From: Candidatus Dormiibacterota bacterium
GTDB taxonomy: Bacteria; Vulcanimicrobiota; Vulcanimicrobiia; Vulcanimicrobiales; Vulcanimicrobiaceae
Assembly (NCBI GenBank): GCA_035532035.1
Contig: DATKRS010000004.1
Coordinates: 307,501 to 364,123 of the forward strand
Direction of reading: 5' to 3'
DNA length: 56,623 nt
Shown: piece by piece, positions 20,386-28,592 of the stretch
Numbering within the stretch: the first letter of the stretch is position 1
How the letters are laid out: each line of letters begins with the position of its first letter
Position numbers and translations under genes: made by a program
Notes under the pieces: model-generated
Seen by the model: only the letters and a program-made list of their open reading frames with translations
The model's database searches: none
What the model was told of the DNA's origin: nothing

Positions 20386-21888
20386 ATGCTCCGCGGCGAG
20401 GATGTCCGCTTGCAGCCAGCCGGGCTCGACCGTGAAGAAGCCGTGGAGAGCAGCGAGGTGCGAGAGCTGACCAGCAGGGTGGGAGGTTCGGGCACCAGGG
20501 TCCAGGGGCTCCGGGACCGGATCGTCACCCGGGTCTCCCTCTGGCGCCCCGAAGCGGGTGACGCGGTGCTGTACGCCGGTTCGGCCCTGTTCGCCGAGTT
20601 CACCGCCCGGTTCTCCTCCATCTCCCTCTACCGGCAATGGGGCGAGCTGGCACTCGGCCCGTACCTGCTGGCTGCCCTGATCTCCGCTCTGTCGGCCCGG
20701 GCTCACCGCAACCGTGCCGGGGCGGAACGGGATGCCCGGCTCGCCGGGGAGCCCGTTCCGCCCCGGACTCCGGGCGCTACCGCGGGAACCCGCCAGTGGG
20801 GTCCCGTCCGGATCTGGGTCTTCGTCTTCGCGTTGGTCGGGGCCACCGTCCTCCCGCTCTCGCTGGAGGTGGCGTGGCGGGCTCAGGGGAACCCCACGGC
20901 GCACGTGCAGCCCGAGGCCGTCGTCGTCGAGCAGGCGGCCCATCGCGCCGCGAACGGCCACGACCCCTACCGGCTGATCACCAGCCACGGCCGGGTGGTG
21001 GTTCCCACCCCACCCGGTCAGCCGACGTCCGAGAGCTTCTTCCCGTACCTGCCGCTCATGACCCTGTTCGGCTTGCCGAGCAGCACCAAGGAGCCGATCG
21101 CCCTCACCGACTCCCGCATCTTCTTCAGCATGGTGACGATGCTCGTGGTCGTCGGGGCCCTGGTCATGTCCCGCGGTCCGAACGAGCCCAAGGTGCGAAC
21201 CCTGCAAGTGCTGACGGTGCTCCCGACGGCGGCGCTGCCCCTCGCCACCGGGGGCGACGACATGCCGGTCGTCGCCTTCCTCCTGCTGGCCATGGTGCTC
21301 GCCCAGAGGCGACGACCGGGGTGGTCGGGGTTCGTGCTCGGCGTTGCCTCCTCGATGAAGTTCACCGCCTGGCCGCTCGCCGCGCTGGCGTTGTTCGCCG
21401 CCCGCGACGCCCAAGGTCGGCGAGCCCCCGGACGCATGGCCCTGGGAATGCTCGTCGTCGCCGGCCCCGTGGTGGCCCCCTTCGTGCTGCGGAACCCCCA
21501 GGCATTCGTGGAGAACGTCATCCTGTTCCCGCTCGGTCTGTCCGGGGTGAGCTCTCCGGCCGCCAGCGCGTTGCCGGGCCACGTCCTGGTCGGCATCTTC
21601 CCGTCCCTCCACCGGATCCTGCCCGTCGCCGTGGGCGTTGTGGGCAGTTCCGTGCTCGTCGCACGCCTCCTGCGCCGGACGCCGTCCACGGCGGCTCAGG
21701 TGACGGCGCTGGCCGGCTGGGTGATGCTCGTCGCCTTCTTGCTGGCCCCCGCCACACGGGTCGGGTACCTGCTCTACCCGCTCAACTTCTTCGTCTGGAG
21801 CCACCTGCTGCGCGAGCCCGAGCGCGAGCCCGAGCCGGAGCGGTCCCTGCTCGCAGCGGTTGCCGTTCCGGTCACCTCGTCGGCCTGA
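20386..21888 (+). CDS. Polytopic membrane glycosyltransferase-like protein (GT87/DUF2029 type)
   Basis: A protein of about 500 residues with ten or more hydrophobic segments, matching polyprenol-phosphate-sugar-dependent (GT-C) transferases. The loop after the first periplasmic segment contains AAHRAANGHDPYRLI and SFFPYLPLMTLFGLP, which resembles the donor-binding region of DUF2029 mannosyltransferases. MKFTAWPLAALALFAARD is also typical. Such enzymes add mannose to envelope lipids or glycans on the outer face. The start is uncertain: ATG 20386 lies inside a TAGGAT that could be a -10 box, in which case GTG 20443 is the better start. The C-terminus carries an EPEREPEPE mini-repeat. Confidence 0.75.
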   Translation: MLRGEDVRLQPAGLDREEAVESSEVRELTSRVGGSGTRVQGLRDRIVTRVSLWRPEAGDAVLYAGSALFAEFTARFSSISLYRQWGELALGPYLLAALISALSARAHRNRAGAERDARLAGEPVPPRTPGATAGTRQWGPVRIWVFVFALVGATVLPLSLEVAWRAQGNPTAHVQPEAVVVEQAAHRAANGHDPYRLITSHGRVVVPTPPGQPTSESFFPYLPLMTLFGLPSSTKEPIALTDSRIFFSMVTMLVVVGALVMSRGPNEPKVRTLQVLTVLPTAALPLATGGDDMPVVAFLLLAMVLAQRRRPGWSGFVLGVASSMKFTAWPLAALALFAARDAQGRRAPGRMALGMLVVAGPVVAPFVLRNPQAFVENVILFPLGLSGVSSPAASALPGHVLVGIFPSLHRILPVAVGVVGSSVLVARLLRRTPSTAAQVTALAGWVMLVAFLLAPATRVGYLLYPLNFFVWSHLLREPEREPEPERSLLAAVAVPVTSSA

Positions 21889-21933
21889 GCCCGGCCGGTC
21901 GGGCCCCGTCGGCCTGAGCCCGGCCGGTCGGGC
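21876..21933 (+). repeat. 29-bp direct duplication at the end of the glycosyltransferase gene
   Basis: A unit beginning CGTCGGCCTGAGCCCGG is present twice in tandem, and the stop codon lies in the first copy. It runs straight into the 15-bp array. Confidence 0.8.
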
Positions 21934-22042
21934 CCCGACGGCATGGGCCCCGACGGCATGGGCCCCGACGGCATGGGCCCCGACGGCATGGGCCCCGACG
22001 GCATGGGCCCCGACGGCATGGGCCCCGACGGCATGGGCCCCG
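21931..22042 (+). repeat. 15-bp tandem array, seven copies
   Basis: Seven perfect copies of GGCCCCGACGGCATG plus a partial copy, between the stop codons of two convergent genes. It shares CCCGACGGCATGG with the 30-bp array at 14435. The apparent coding capacity on either strand is a by-product of the period. Confidence 0.97.
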
Positions 22043-22082
22043 CGATCCGATCACCGGCGCGTGCCGAGACCTCGTCCCGTTC

Positions 22083-22757
22083 TCACTGCTGGTCGGAGAT
22101 CTGAAAGAGGCGGATGGTGAACCGGGTCGTGTTCGCGGCCCCGGACGGGCCCGCCGACGACGTGGTTCCTGCCGTGCCGAAGGTGGTCGGTGCGACGAGG
22201 GCCCCGATCTCCCAGTACCAACCGTCGTCGCCGGCCTGCTTGGCCAGCACCTCCACGGTCCCGGGCTTGTTGACGGCCGGGCCCGTGCTGAACACGCCCC
22301 AGTTCTGCGCCGGCAGCTCGGCGCGGAAGAAACCGATCACCGCCGATTGGGACGCGTCGACCGCCAGCACGACCTCCTCGTCGTACTGGCCGCTCCCGGC
22401 CGCGCCGCGCCCGGAGGCAACGAGGACGGTCCCGGCGGGAACGTACAAGGATCGCACGATGTTGGTGGGGGGCGACCCCGGGCTCACGATGCCGGCCAGC
22501 AGGTGCCCGGCTGGGACGGCAAGCAGCGAGGACCCCTTCACCCTGGTCGGCGATGCCGACACGGCCGGACCTTTCCGGGCGGTGCTCCCGCTGCCGGTGA
22601 CCACCGCGATGACGGCGAACAGGACCAGGATCAGGGCACCGAGCCCGAGCACCACCATGGCGGGGCGCAGGCCCGGCCCCGATCGCGGCGGAGGCTGGGG
22701 GACCGGTCGGGCCGACGGTCCCTCCTGCGGTGAAATTGTCGTGTCGACCAGGTCCAT
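22083..22757 (-). CDS. Membrane-anchored hypothetical protein
   Basis: I do not recognise the family. The product has 224 residues: a Pro-rich cytoplasmic N-terminus of about 33 residues, one transmembrane helix (MVVLGLGALILVLFAVIAVV), then an extracytoplasmic part of about 170 residues. The outer part contains LLAVPAGHLLAGIVSPGSPPT, an ASQSAVIGFFRAEL segment and QNWGVFS, which recall small beta-rich domains in which an acidic or hydrophobic patch meets a lipid-like ligand. That is only an impression. It follows thiD on the minus strand with its own -10 box, whose first bases are the thiD stop codon. A role in thiamine metabolism is not implied. Confidence 0.7.
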   Translation of the reverse strand: MDLVDTTISPQEGPSARPVPQPPPRSGPGLRPAMVVLGLGALILVLFAVIAVVTGSGSTARKGPAVSASPTRVKGSSLLAVPAGHLLAGIVSPGSPPTNIVRSLYVPAGTVLVASGRGAAGSGQYDEEVVLAVDASQSAVIGFFRAELPAQNWGVFSTGPAVNKPGTVEVLAKQAGDDGWYWEIGALVAPTTFGTAGTTSSAGPSGAANTTRFTIRLFQISDQQ

Positions 22758-22765
22758 CTGCTGCA

Positions 22766-22771
22766 AGCCTA
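22766..22771 (-). promoter_or_regulatory. -10 box TAGGCT fused to the thiD stop codon
   Basis: On the minus strand TAGGCT lies 8 nt before ATG 22757. Its TAG is the thiD stop codon. Confidence 0.55.
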
Positions 22772-23659
22772 GGGCCGGGCCGCACCGGGTCCGGATCGGT
22801 CCGCCGACCAGCCGAAGTGGTCGATGGGGCCGTGTCCCGAGCCGAGATGCCAGCCCGCGGCACCGGCCAGGGCTGCCGCGACGTAGTCCTTGGCGGCACG
22901 GATGGCGGCGATGTGCCCGTCGCCGAGGGCGAGCCCGGCGGCGATGGCGGCCGACAACGAGCAGCCGGTGCCGTGGTCGTTGGCGGTCGCCACGCGACCA
23001 CCCTCGAGCACGACCACCCCGTCGGGACCGGCGATCACGTCGGGCGAGGCCGGCCCGGCCGCACGGCGGTCCCTCCCGTCGGGCCCGGGGACCCGGGCCG
23101 CTTGTGCCGCGGCGAGGTGGCCGCCCTTCACGACGACCGTGGTCGCGCCGAGTGCCCGGATCTCCTCGGCAGCATCGATCATCGCCTCGACGGTCGCGAG
23201 CTCGGAGACCGGTCGTCCGGTCAGCACCGCCGCCTCCCGGAGATTCGGGGTCGCCACCTCGGCGCAGGGCAGGAGCAGCTCGCGGAAGGCGGTGACACCG
23301 CCCTCGTCTGTCAGGAGGTGACCGGTCGAGGAGACGAGTACCGGATCGACGGTCAGGTTCGGGAGCCGCCCGGCGGCGGCCATCGCGGCGATCGCAGCGA
23401 CGATCTCCGACGTGGCCAGCATGCCGGTCTTCACGCCGGCGACCGGTAGGTCCGCCAGCACGGCGTCGATCTGGGCCACGACGAAGGCCGGCTCGAGTGC
23501 CACCACGCCGGTGACGGCGGTCGTGTTCTGGGCGGTGACTGCGGTAACGGCGCTCGCCCCGTGGACCCGGTGGGCGGCGAAGGTCTTGAGGTCCGCTTGG
23601 AGGCCGGCGCCACCGCTCGAGTCGGACCCGGCGATGGTGAGCACGACGACAGGGGTCAC
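22769..23659 (-). CDS. thiD: Hydroxymethylpyrimidine/phosphomethylpyrimidine kinase
   Basis: This 296-residue kinase phosphorylates HMP and HMP-P in the pyrimidine branch of thiamine diphosphate synthesis. Ribokinase-fold signatures are complete: LTIAGSDSSGGAGLQADLKTF at the N-terminus, KTGMLA, DPVLVSSTGHLL, VVKGGH, and the anion-hole/catalytic motif NDHGTGCSLSAAIAAGLA near residue 213. An insertion (AAQAARVPGPDGRDRRAAGPASPDVI, in parts) sits before the last strand. GTG 23659 is set by the -10 box 6 nt upstream. It is divergent from thiG with only about 58 nt between the first start codons, so the two share a regulatory region. No TPP riboswitch precedes it. Confidence 0.93.
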   Translation of the reverse strand: MTPVVVLTIAGSDSSGGAGLQADLKTFAAHRVHGASAVTAVTAQNTTAVTGVVALEPAFVVAQIDAVLADLPVAGVKTGMLATSEIVAAIAAMAAAGRLPNLTVDPVLVSSTGHLLTDEGGVTAFRELLLPCAEVATPNLREAAVLTGRPVSELATVEAMIDAAEEIRALGATTVVVKGGHLAAAQAARVPGPDGRDRRAAGPASPDVIAGPDGVVVLEGGRVATANDHGTGCSLSAAIAAGLALGDGHIAAIRAAKDYVAAALAGAAGWHLGSGHGPIDHFGWSADRSGPGAARP

Positions 23660-23665
23660 CGCGGA

Positions 23666-23671
23666 AGCCTA
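23666..23671 (-). promoter_or_regulatory. -10 box TAGGCT of thiD (leaderless)
   Basis: On the minus strand TAGGCT ends 6 nt before GTG 23659. Confidence 0.6.
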
Positions 23672-23704
23672 TCGACGCGCCGGGGGTTCCGGGCACGCCC
23701 CGGT

Positions 23705-24634
<930 letters not shown>

Positions 24635-24666
24635 CCCGTCCGTCTCGCTCGGTCGACCAGAAGAAT

Positions 24667-24682
24667 CTTTGGCTAGCCTAAG
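24667..24682 (+). promoter_or_regulatory. Candidate DtxR/IdeR-type iron operator overlapping a -10 box
   Basis: CTTTGGCTAGCCTAAG is a palindrome with one mismatched pair around GGCTAGCC. It resembles the core of actinobacterial iron boxes of the TTAGGTTAGSCTAACCTAA type. The -10 hexamer TAGCCT (24674-24679) lies inside it, so a bound repressor would block the promoter of the ABC transporter. Confidence 0.5.
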
Positions 24683-24687
24683 TCCTG

Positions 24688-24756
24688 ATGAATGACGGAC
24701 CTTTGGTGGGGCGGGACATCGGCAGCCGACCGGCGACCGGTGCAGGGGCCCGGTAG
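24688..24756 (+). CDS. Possible leaderless 22-codon uORF before the ABC transporter
   Basis: ATG 24688 lies 8 nt after TAGCCT and opens a 22-codon frame (MNDGPLVGRDIG...) that ends in TAG at 24754, 24 nt before the permease GTG. It is in the same frame as the permease but separated by the stop. Translation is unproven. Confidence 0.35.
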   Translation: MNDGPLVGRDIGSRPATGAGAR

Positions 24757-24780
24757 CAGCGCGGCTGCCGGGGGTCGAGC

Positions 24781-26400
24781 GTGTCGGCGACGATCGTGGA
24801 TCAGGGCCAGGCGCCCGTGCCCGGCTCCGGCGAGGGACCGCCCCTCTCCGCGCGCCCCAGGTCGCTGCGACGGCCCTGGGTGCTCACCTGCCTCTCCGTC
24901 GGGGTCGCCGCGGGGCTCGTCCTGCCTCTCGTCTTCCTGCTCATGCAGGCGAGACAGATCGGGTGGTCGACTCTTCGCCCGCTGTTGTTCCGCCAGCTGA
25001 CCGTCCATCTCTTGTGGAACACCGTCAGCCTGACCGTGGTGGTGACCTTGCTCTGCGCCGTGGTCGGGACGTTGGCGGCCTGGTTCGTCGAGCGGACCGA
25101 CCTCCCGGGCAGGAGGGCCTGGGCGGTCCTGGTGGTGGTCCCCCTGGGGATCCCCGACTTCGTCACCAGTTTCGGTTGGCGGTCGATCTTTCAGTCCCTG
25201 GGCGGGTTCAGTGGTGCGACCCTGGTGATGACCGTCGCCGTGTACCCCCTCGTCTACCTTCCCGTCGCCGCCAGCTTCCGGAACGCCGACCCGGCACAGG
25301 AGGAGGTCGCCCGCAGTCTCGGGCTCGGACGCGCCCGGACCTTCTGGCGGGTCACCCTGGGGCAGGCCCGGCCGGCGATCATCGGAGGGAGCCTGCTGGT
25401 GGCGTTGATCCTCCTGGCCGAGTACGGCGCCTTCGAGATCCTCGGGTTCCGGACGTTCACGACGGAGATCTTCACCGAGTCCCACGTCGCGTTCGGCGTT
25501 GCCGCGTCCTGCGCCCTGTCGCTGGTGCTGGTGCTCATCGGGGCGCTGGTGCTCGTGGGTGAAGGAGCGACGCGCGGGCGGGGGCGTTCGGCCCGCCTGG
25601 GGCCTCTGGCCCCGCGGCCGGCCCGGCCCCACCGGCTGGGGCGCGCCACTCTGCCGGTTCTCGGGGGTTTCGCCCTGCTGGTGGCTCTGGCCCTCGGGGT
25701 GCCGTTGGGGGCGATCGTCTACTGGCTGGTTCAGGGCGGACGATCCACCCTTCCCGCTGCATCCATCGGGTCGGCGGTGTGGCACACGGCGTTGTACGGG
25801 GGGGCCGCAGGCGTCCTGGCGACGGGCCTGGCCCTGCCGGTGGCCCTGCTCTCGGTCCGGCACCCGAGCCGCCTCGCCGGGATGCTCGAGCGCAGCACCT
25901 ACGTGGTGCTGGCCATCCCCGGGCTCGTGGTCGCCCTGTCGCTCACGTACTTCTCCGAGCGGTATGCGGCGGGGTTCCTCTACCAGAGCACCGTGTTGCT
26001 GATCGTCGCGTACGCGGTGATGTTCTTCCCCCTGGCGCTGGTGGCGGTGCGCACGTCGGTGCTCCAGTCGCCCACCGGTCTCGAGGAGATGGCTCGTTCG
26101 CTCGGCTCCACCCGGTTGGCCGTCCTGTGGCGCGTCACCGTCCCGCTCATCGGCCCCGGCCTGGCGGCGGCGTTCTGTCTCGTCTTCCTCGAGACGGTGA
26201 CCGAGCTGACCGCAACCCTGGTCCTGATCCCGACGGGGGCCCAGACCCTCTCCACCCAGTTCTGGGCCTTCTCGTCGAACATCTCCTACAGCCAGGCGGC
26301 ACCCTACGCGGCGCTCATGGTCCTGGTCGCCGCCTTGCCGAGCTACGTGCTCGGACGCTGGTTCGATCGGCTCCCGGCCCGCTCGGCGGCGGCCGCATGA
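24781..26400 (+). CDS. ABC transporter permease, ferric-iron type (FbpB-like)
   Basis: An inner-membrane protein of 539 residues with two fused BPD-type permease domains and about 12 transmembrane segments. Each half has the EAA loop that contacts the ATPase: EEVARSLGLGRARTFWRVTL near residue 177 and EEMARSLGSTRLAVLWRVT near residue 437. The two-domain layout is that of FbpB/ThiP transporters for Fe3+ or thiamine. The iron-box-like operator upstream favours iron, while the neighbouring thi genes keep thiamine open. No substrate-binding protein is encoded nearby. GTG 24781 is the first good start before the conserved part. The stop overlaps the ATPase start (ATGA). Confidence 0.88.
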   Translation: MSATIVDQGQAPVPGSGEGPPLSARPRSLRRPWVLTCLSVGVAAGLVLPLVFLLMQARQIGWSTLRPLLFRQLTVHLLWNTVSLTVVVTLLCAVVGTLAAWFVERTDLPGRRAWAVLVVVPLGIPDFVTSFGWRSIFQSLGGFSGATLVMTVAVYPLVYLPVAASFRNADPAQEEVARSLGLGRARTFWRVTLGQARPAIIGGSLLVALILLAEYGAFEILGFRTFTTEIFTESHVAFGVAASCALSLVLVLIGALVLVGEGATRGRGRSARLGPLAPRPARPHRLGRATLPVLGGFALLVALALGVPLGAIVYWLVQGGRSTLPAASIGSAVWHTALYGGAAGVLATGLALPVALLSVRHPSRLAGMLERSTYVVLAIPGLVVALSLTYFSERYAAGFLYQSTVLLIVAYAVMFFPLALVAVRTSVLQSPTGLEEMARSLGSTRLAVLWRVTVPLIGPGLAAAFCLVFLETVTELTATLVLIPTGAQTLSTQFWAFSSNISYSQAAPYAALMVLVAALPSYVLGRWFDRLPARSAAAA

Positions 26401-26456
26401 CCGACCTGCGCATGACCGACCTGCGCATGACCGACCTGCGCATCACCGACCTGCAC
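26397..26456 (+). repeat. 15-bp tandem repeat at the ATPase start codon
   Basis: Three exact copies of ATGACCGACCTGCGC and a fourth with ATC for ATG. Every full copy carries an in-frame ATG. Confidence 0.95.
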
Positions 26457-27506
26457 AAGGCGTTCGGATCCCACCCGGTGCTGCGGGGTGTCGACCTCAC
26501 CGTCGAGGCAGGATCGCTCACGGCCATCCTCGGGCCCTCGGGAAGCGGCAAGACCACGTTGCTGCGGATCGTCGGCGGGTTCGAGCACGCCGACCGGGGC
26601 CTCGTGGAGATCGGCGGGACCGTTGTCGACGGCGTGGGCCGGTTCGTGTCCTCCGAGCACCGCAGGATCGGCTACGTACCCCAGGAGGGCTCGCTGTTCC
26701 CGCATCTGACGGTGGAGGCGAACGTCGGCTTCGGGCTGGGGCGGCGCCGGCGGCGCGGAGCGCGGGTCTCCGAGCTGTTGGAGATGGTCGGCCTGGGGTC
26801 GATGGGACCGCGCTACCCCCATCAGCTCTCGGGCGGCCAGCAGCAACGGGTGGCCCTGGCCCGGGCGCTCGCGGTCGATCCCCAGATCGTCCTTCTCGAC
26901 GAGCCGTTCTCGTCCCTCGACGCCAGCCTCCGGGCGAGTGTCCGCAGTGACGTCCAAGCGGTGCTCCGCAGCGCCGGCACGACCGCGGTGCTGGTGACCC
27001 ACGACCAGGACGAAGCGTTGTCGATCGCCGATCACGTCGCCGTCATCCGTGAAGGCCGCATCGGGCAGGCCGGCACCCCGCAAGCTCTTTACGGTCTTCC
27101 CGCCGATCCCGATCTGGCCCGGTTCTTCGGCGAGATCAACCTCGTCCGGGGAACGACGGTGGGTGGCTCGGTGCAGACCCCTTTGGGGCTTCTCCCGCTC
27201 GAGCACGGCGTCGGGCCGGCGGGGCCCGACGGCTCCGATGTCGTCGTGATGGTGCGCCCCGAGCAGATCGAGCTCACGAGGGAGCCTGGGGAAGGCGCGC
27301 TCACCGGTCAGGTGCTCAGCTTCGACTACTACGGACACGACGCCGTGGTCCGGGTCCGGCCCGATCGAGACCTGGGCGACCACGCCCTCGTCGTGCGGGT
27401 GGGCGGCGGGGTTCGTTGGGAGCCGGCGTCCCGGGTGGGTGTGACCACCCGAGGAGCGGTGGTCGCCTGGCCGGCGATGGCGGGGGACGGAGCAGGGGAC
27501 CCCTGA
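26397..27506 (+). CDS. ABC transporter ATP-binding protein, FbpC/PotA-like
   Basis: The ATPase of the transporter, 369 residues. Walker A GPSGSGKTT is near residue 45, the signature LSGGQQQRVALARAL near 143, Walker B IVLLDEPFSSLD near 163 and the switch histidine in LVTHDQDEA. A C-terminal TOBE-like regulatory domain follows (VMVRPEQIEL...GQVLSFDYYGHDAVVRV). The 5' end is a 15-bp tandem repeat giving MTDLRMTDLRMTDLRITDL, so three ATG codons are available. The first overlaps the permease stop. Iron(III) import is the best guess; polyamine or thiamine uptake is not excluded. Confidence 0.9.
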   Translation: MTDLRMTDLRMTDLRITDLHKAFGSHPVLRGVDLTVEAGSLTAILGPSGSGKTTLLRIVGGFEHADRGLVEIGGTVVDGVGRFVSSEHRRIGYVPQEGSLFPHLTVEANVGFGLGRRRRRGARVSELLEMVGLGSMGPRYPHQLSGGQQQRVALARALAVDPQIVLLDEPFSSLDASLRASVRSDVQAVLRSAGTTAVLVTHDQDEALSIADHVAVIREGRIGQAGTPQALYGLPADPDLARFFGEINLVRGTTVGGSVQTPLGLLPLEHGVGPAGPDGSDVVVMVRPEQIELTREPGEGALTGQVLSFDYYGHDAVVRVRPDRDLGDHALVVRVGGGVRWEPASRVGVTTRGAVVAWPAMAGDGAGDP

Positions 27507-27594
27507 CCAGGGATGATCCCGTCCGGGGCGGCAGACCGGTCGAACGGCCACCGGGCGGCGGGACGGGCCTGCTCACGGTGGCGTCCCTCTGGAG

Positions 27595-27618
27595 CACGCC
27601 GGCGTAACTACCGGCGTG
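27595..27618. promoter_or_regulatory. Inverted repeat between the ABC genes and merR
   Basis: CACGCCGG-8 nt-CCGGCGTG, 25 nt before a TAAGGT -10 box (27643-27648). It could be a terminator for the transporter genes or an operator for the MerR gene. Confidence 0.45.
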
Positions 27619-27642
27619 TGGTCCGCACCGGCTAAGGTGCGG

Positions 27643-27648
27643 GAGAGT
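27643..27648 (+). promoter_or_regulatory. -10 box TAAGGT of merR (leadered)
   Basis: TAAGGT is followed by a short leader with GGAGGAGG 5 nt before ATG 27670. Confidence 0.45.
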
Positions 27649-27669
27649 CCGAGGAGCGGAGGAGGTCCG

Positions 27670-28188
27670 ATGGACAGCCCAGCTGAGCCCGAGGTCGATG
27701 GCTTCGGGGGTCCCCAGGTCTGCACGCTGGTCGGGATCTCGTACCGGCAGCTCGACTACTGGGCCCGCACCGGGCTCCTGCGGCCTTCGCTGGCCGAGGC
27801 TCGGGGCAGCGGGACCAAGCGGCGGTATTCGTACCGGGACGTCCTCGAGGTGAAGGTCATCAAGCAGCTGCTCGACGCGGGGGTCTCCCTCCATTCGGCC
27901 CGGCGTGCGGTGGACTGCCTGCGCGAGAACCTCGGTGTCGACGTGGCCTCGGCCAACTTGGTGCTGACCGGCACCCATTCGGTGCTGGCCCGATCGAACG
28001 GGGAGGTGGTGGACCTGCTGGCCGGCGGTCAGGGCGTGTTCAACATCGTTCCCCTCTCGGGCGTGGTGGACGAGCTCGACGCGGACATCGTCCGCATCGA
28101 ACGGGGCGAGCCGGTGCGTCACGACCGTCCCACGGACCGACCGGCGGCCGCCGGCACCCGCACTGCGGGTCGAGCGGCCGGGGAGTGA
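27670..28188 (+). CDS. MerR-family regulator of the glycine cleavage locus
   Basis: A regulator of 172 residues with a MerR HTH at residues 14-80 (TLVGISYRQLDYWARTGLLRPS, then GTKRRYSYRDVLEVKVIKQLLDAGVSLHSARRAV). A dimerisation and ligand region follows to about residue 140, then a short Arg/Ala tail. It corresponds to the second MerR of the actinobacterial gcv order (Rv1830 in M. tuberculosis). ATG 27670 has a strong Shine-Dalgarno (GGAGGAGG). The stop overlaps the next gene as GTGA, so it is co-translated with the nuclease-fold protein. The effector is unknown. Confidence 0.88.
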   Translation: MDSPAEPEVDGFGGPQVCTLVGISYRQLDYWARTGLLRPSLAEARGSGTKRRYSYRDVLEVKVIKQLLDAGVSLHSARRAVDCLRENLGVDVASANLVLTGTHSVLARSNGEVVDLLAGGQGVFNIVPLSGVVDELDADIVRIERGEPVRHDRPTDRPAAAGTRTAGRAAGE

Positions 28189-28583
28189 CGAGACCCGGCT
28201 ACCCCCGTCGCTGCGGGTCCGGGCACCCGTCCGGCATCCCGGCGGCCACGGTCCGGTTCGCCCATCCGTCGGAGCGGGTGTTCGCCGCCCTGCTCGACGT
28301 TCACGGTGTTCGCTGGGAGTACGAGCCGGTCGAGTTCACCCTGCGCTGGAGGGCCGACGGATCACCGGCCGCCGGCTTCCGACCCGACTTCTGGCTTCCC
28401 GAGCATCGGTGCTTCGTGGAGCTGACCACGGCCGACCAACGGCTGGTCACCCGGAAGAACGCCAAGATCCGGCGCATGCGGGAGCTCTACCCCGAGCTGG
28501 AGGTGGAGGTTGTCTACCAGCGTGACTTCCGCGCGCTGCTCGAGCGTCACGGCTTGCAGATGCCGGACACCAGCGCCGCCTAG
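28185..28583 (+). CDS. Small PD-(D/E)XK nuclease-fold-like protein
   Basis: A protein of 132 residues. The segment VRWEYEPVEF...GFRPDFWLPEHRCFVELTT, then RKNAKIRRMRELYPELEVEVVYQRDF, has the E...PDF...VEL layout of small PD-(D/E)XK nucleases (T7 endonuclease I and Vsr-like domains). The usual catalytic lysine after the last acidic residue is threonine, with a lysine in RKNAKI as a possible substitute. Activity is therefore open. It is coupled to merR by a GTGA overlap and ends with TAG, which is also the first half of the gcvT -10 box. A small gene at the same place exists in the mycobacterial order, but I cannot say it is homologous. Confidence 0.65.
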   Translation: MTRPGYPRRCGSGHPSGIPAATVRFAHPSERVFAALLDVHGVRWEYEPVEFTLRWRADGSPAAGFRPDFWLPEHRCFVELTTADQRLVTRKNAKIRRMRELYPELEVEVVYQRDFRALLERHGLQMPDTSAA

Positions 28584-28586
28584 GCT
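28581..28586 (+). promoter_or_regulatory. -10 box TAGGCT of gcvT fused to an upstream stop codon
   Basis: TAGGCT ends 6 nt before GTG 28593. Its TAG is the stop codon of the nuclease-fold gene. Confidence 0.6.
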
Positions 28587-28592
28587 GAGCCC

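Noticed and set aside
18325-21804. A giant minus-strand gene of about 1159 codons covering the peptidase and glycosyltransferase genes
   Set aside because: It is the antisense of two well-supported genes and its product has no folded-domain features.
14435-22042. Tandem arrays considered as CRISPR
   Set aside because: The units are directly adjacent without unique spacers, and no cas genes are nearby.
21860-22120. Coding frames of repeated PTAWA or MPSGP peptides in the 15-bp array
   Set aside because: They exist only because the period is a multiple of three and do not extend into conserved sequence.
24692-25000. 102-codon plus-strand frame over the start of the ABC permease
   Set aside because: It overlaps the permease in another frame, has Arg-rich composition typical of a shadow, and lacks a family match.
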